A program made the translations under genes and the position numbers. The notes beneath the pieces were generated by a model. That model was not told the DNA's origin. It worked only from the letters and a program-made list of their open reading frames with translations, and made no database searches. This document shows positions 62,005 through 64,000 of a DNA stretch of 64,000 bases, in pieces (within the stretch, counting starts at the first letter, position 1; the number at the start of each line of letters is the position of its first letter). This stretch comes from JAFAGX01 sp963759875. GTDB lineage: Bacteria; Acidobacteriota; Terriglobia; Terriglobales; Acidobacteriaceae. The DNA lies in NCBI GenBank assembly GCA_963759875.1, contig CAVXBB010000005.1, positions 372,001 to 436,000 on the forward strand. Direction: 5' to 3'.

Positions 62005-62772
62005 TTACCCTGCAGCCTGGTTGACCTCTTCGGCCATTTCTTCCAAGACGTCCTCCGGCCTTTCCTCCAACATGAAACCGAGCACCTCCTGGGGAACTGG
62101 GTTCATCCATACCGGAGCGAACGATTGCCGATGCAGAGGAGATGGGCCGTGCTCACGAAGCGCGGCGATGTGATGGGGCGTGCTGTATCCCTTGTTCGAA
62201 GCCAGACCGTAAAGAGGGAAAACGGGATCCCACTCGCGCAGAATACGATCCCGTTCGACTTTGGCAATGATGGAAGCGGCGGCGATTGAGGCCGAAAGAG
62301 CATCCCCGTGAATGATGGCTTGCTGCGGCAGATCGCAATCCAACCGCAACGCGTCAATCAGCAGGTGATCGGGCGCCGGGCGCAATTGCAGCACGGCTTC
62401 CCGCATAGCCACGCGAGAAGCTTGATAGATATTAATCTGATCAATGCGGGCCGCGTCCACGGCAGCAATTGCCCAGGCCACCGCATGCTCGCGAATGCGC
62501 TCCGCCAAAACCTCGCGCCGATCGGGTAGCAGCAACTTGGAGTCGCGCAGACCTCGAATGCGGTAGGCGGGGTCCAGAACCACGGCCGCGGCTACGACTG
62601 GCCCGAACAATGAGCCACGGCCGACCTCATCAACGCCTGCTACCAGGCGCGCTCCGCAATCCCAGGCTTTCTTTTCGAATTTCAGAGTGCAGCGCAGGCG
62701 CTTCAGCAGGCGCAGCTTTGCAGCGGAAGCAGAAAGTTTTTTCTTGCAATCGGGTTTGCTCCTCACGCGCAA
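62005..62772 (-). CDS. rnhB: Ribonuclease HII
   Basis: Cleaves RNA in RNA-DNA hybrids and removes ribonucleotides from DNA. VAGVDEVGRGSLFGPVVAAAVVL contains catalytic Asp48 and Glu49; RGLRDSKLL and the later Asp in DALRLDCDL complete the acidic set. KGYSTPHHIAALREHGPSPLHRQSFAP is the C-terminal family motif. The usual SLAGP is SLFGP here. The start is uncertain: TTG 62772 gives a basic, non-conserved N-terminus of about 40 residues, and a shorter start may be right. The acidic tail (ERPEDVLEEMAEEV) is an extension. Confidence 0.94.
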   Translation of the reverse strand: MRVRSKPDCKKKLSASAAKLRLLKRLRCTLKFEKKAWDCGARLVAGVDEVGRGSLFGPVVAAAVVLDPAYRIRGLRDSKLLLPDRREVLAERIREHAVAWAIAAVDAARIDQINIYQASRVAMREAVLQLRPAPDHLLIDALRLDCDLPQQAIIHGDALSASIAAASIIAKVERDRILREWDPVFPLYGLASNKGYSTPHHIAALREHGPSPLHRQSFAPVWMNPVPQEVLGFMLEERPEDVLEEMAEEVNQAAG

Positions 62773-62849
62773 GCGGCTTCTCTCTGATCTTCGCCGAGTG
62801 TCGGGTTGTGAAGCAAGTTGGAAAAGAGCATTCGAAGCTGGATCGATTG

Positions 62850-63146
62850 CTAGTCCCGTTTGGCAGCTTTGTAGCCGGCCTTCTTGGCTTCATCCAGGGT
62901 CATGAACCTGCCATCCTTGGTCTTGCCATACCAGCGGCCGCCTTTGTGGTAAATCCCGGTGTCGAGATTCACCCAAACTTTGTGGCTGGCCTTGGCAGCG
63001 GCAATTTCGGATGCCGTGGGAGCGTGATCGGCTTTCGTGGTGGCGCTAGTCTGGGATGAAGCTTGATTTTGCGAGATGGAACTCTGTGCGGCGGTGGCAG
63101 CGACGAGAACTAAAAAAAAGAGCAGCGATAGCGAGAAACGTTTCAT
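62850..63146 (-). CDS. Small secreted protein, conserved C-terminal domain
   Basis: A 98-residue protein with a signal peptide (residues 1-20), a Ser/Thr/Gln-rich linker (21-48), and a compact domain reading KVWVNLDTGIYHKGGRWYGKTKDGRFM with a Lys-rich tail. Similar VWVNxxSGVYH segments occur in small secreted proteins of Acidobacteriota and relatives; the function is unknown. It sits 10 bp downstream of gdhA on the same strand. Confidence 0.78.
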   Translation of the reverse strand: MKRFSLSLLFFLVLVAATAAQSSISQNQASSQTSATTKADHAPTASEIAAAKASHKVWVNLDTGIYHKGGRWYGKTKDGRFMTLDEAKKAGYKAAKRD

Positions 63147-63155
63147 AACAGCCCT

Positions 63156-64000
63156 TCAGGCGTAGATTCCCCGCTGTCGAATAGTGTAGGCAACGCGATC
63201 AATGGCCAACATGTACGCCGCAATCCGATTATTGACGTGGTGCGTTTCGGCGAACCGGACTACATCTTCAAACGAGGAAACCATAATGGTCTCGAGTTGC
63301 TCGTTCACCATGGATTCTTTCCAGAAATAGCCCTGGCGATCCTGCACCCATTCGAAGTAGGAAGTAGTCACACCGCCCGCATTGCACAGGATGTCGGGAA
63401 TCATAAAAACTCCTTTATCGGCGAGGATTTCGTCAGCAGCCGCCGTCGTGGGGCCGTTGGCTCCTTCGGCCAGAATCTCTGCATTTCACTCGGTCCGCGT
63501 TGCGGCTGGTGATCTGGTTTTCGGTAGCGGCAGGAATCAGGATCTCGCATTCGGTGAGCAGCAGATCCGCAGGATCAGCGGGCTCGGCCCCGGCAAAACC
63601 CGTAATCGTCCGGTTGCGCTGGCGATGTTCGGAAAGCGCCTTCGCGTCGATACCATTCGGATTGTAGAGACCGCCATCCACTTCAAGAATGCCGATGATT
63701 TTGTATCCCGCCTGGGCCATGAGCAGGGCGGCATTGGAGCCGACGTTGCCAAAACCTTGCACGATAACCCGAGTCGACTCGCGGGCCATGCCCAGCTTCT
63801 TGATAGCCTCATCGCAAACAATCATGATGCCGCGGCCGGTGGCCTCGCGGCGCCCGCGCGAGCCTCCGATGTTGATCGGCTTGCCGGTCACGACCGCGGT
63901 TACAGTTTGGCGCATGTGCATGGAGTATGTATCCATCATCCACGCCATGATCTGTTCGTTGGTGTTCACGTCGGGGGCGGGAACATCTTTTTCGGGGCCG
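63156..64000 (-). pseudogene. gdhA: Glutamate dehydrogenase (Glu/Leu/Phe/Val family), frameshifted and cut by the window end
   Basis: C-terminal part of an NAD(P)-dependent glutamate dehydrogenase. It enters the window as GPEKDVPAPDVNTNEQIMAWMMDTYS and reads through the Rossmann fold (VIVQGFGNVGSNAALLM) and ILIPAATENQITSRNADRVK in one frame, then changes frame at about 63483. The second frame continues EILAEGANGPTTAAADEILADKG and FMIPDILCNAGGVTTSYFEW to the stop at 63156. Deleting one base (the A at 63483, T on the coding strand) turns KCRDSG into KAEILAEG, the family sequence. It could be a genuine pseudogene or a sequencing error. All other motifs are intact. Confidence 0.85.

Overview
The window looks like chromosomal DNA from a free-living Gram-negative bacterium, most probably an Acidobacteriota of the Koribacter/Terriglobia type. 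This placement is inference. It rests on a TPR-tailed Ser/Thr kinase, an ECF sigma factor paired with a multi-VOC protein, a Tat-exported xanthine dehydrogenase-like enzyme with a c-type cytochrome, bacillithiol synthesis (BshC), an outer-membrane barrel, and many short palindromic intergenic repeats. No 16S rRNA, tRNA gene, phage, insertion sequence or CRISPR array was seen. Most genes are housekeeping or metabolic and are densely packed on both strands.

Layout. 1-2119: membrane pyrophosphatase (minus strand, cut by the window start), preceded by about 960 bp of non-coding DNA with two structured repeat elements. 3.1-5 kb: HdeD-like protein, rhomboid protease, DinB-like protein. 5-10.5 kb: leucine operon leuA-leuB-leuC-leuD (minus) with a divergent LysR regulator; five TAAGC/GCTTA half-sites lie between them. 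10.6-14.1 kb: ECF sigma factor translationally coupled to a triple-VOC protein, then a convergent NtrC-type regulator. 14.2-17.1 kb: TPR Ser/Thr kinase. 17.1-21.9 kb: three-subunit molybdenum hydroxylase, a small Cys-rich protein and a cytochrome c. 22.2-28.3 kb: single-domain response regulator, rpiA, then infC-rpmI-rplT-pheS-pheT. 28.4-41.4 kb: two aminotransferases, DinG helicase, Der GTPase, SerA, an outer-membrane barrel, a site-2 protease, RsmD and conserved unknowns.

41.7-51.7 kb is rich in nucleoside and pyrimidine functions: RidA-like deaminase, NupC transporter, pyrimidine-nucleoside phosphorylase, PyrR, a luciferase-like flavin enzyme divergent from dihydropyrimidinase, and an omega-aminotransferase. 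Together they could import nucleosides, release bases and degrade pyrimidines. 51.9-54.5 kb: glycosyltransferase, HD-GYP response regulator, thioesterase. 54.6-59.5 kb: an aa3-type cytochrome oxidase operon with two subunit III genes, a subunit IV and a small exported CxxC protein, closed by a clear terminator. 59.5-64 kb: HAD hydrolase, BshC, RNase HII, a small secreted protein, and glutamate dehydrogenase, which carries a one-base frameshift and runs off the window end.

The most notable points are the sigma/triple-VOC pair (a possible soluble ligand-sensing anti-sigma factor), the Cys-rich protein coupled to the molybdenum enzyme, the small CAMCY protein of the oxidase operon, a LeuA without its regulatory domain, a PheT without its tRNA-binding domain, an ATC start for infC, the gdhA frameshift, and several families of dispersed repeats, some apparently inside coding sequence.
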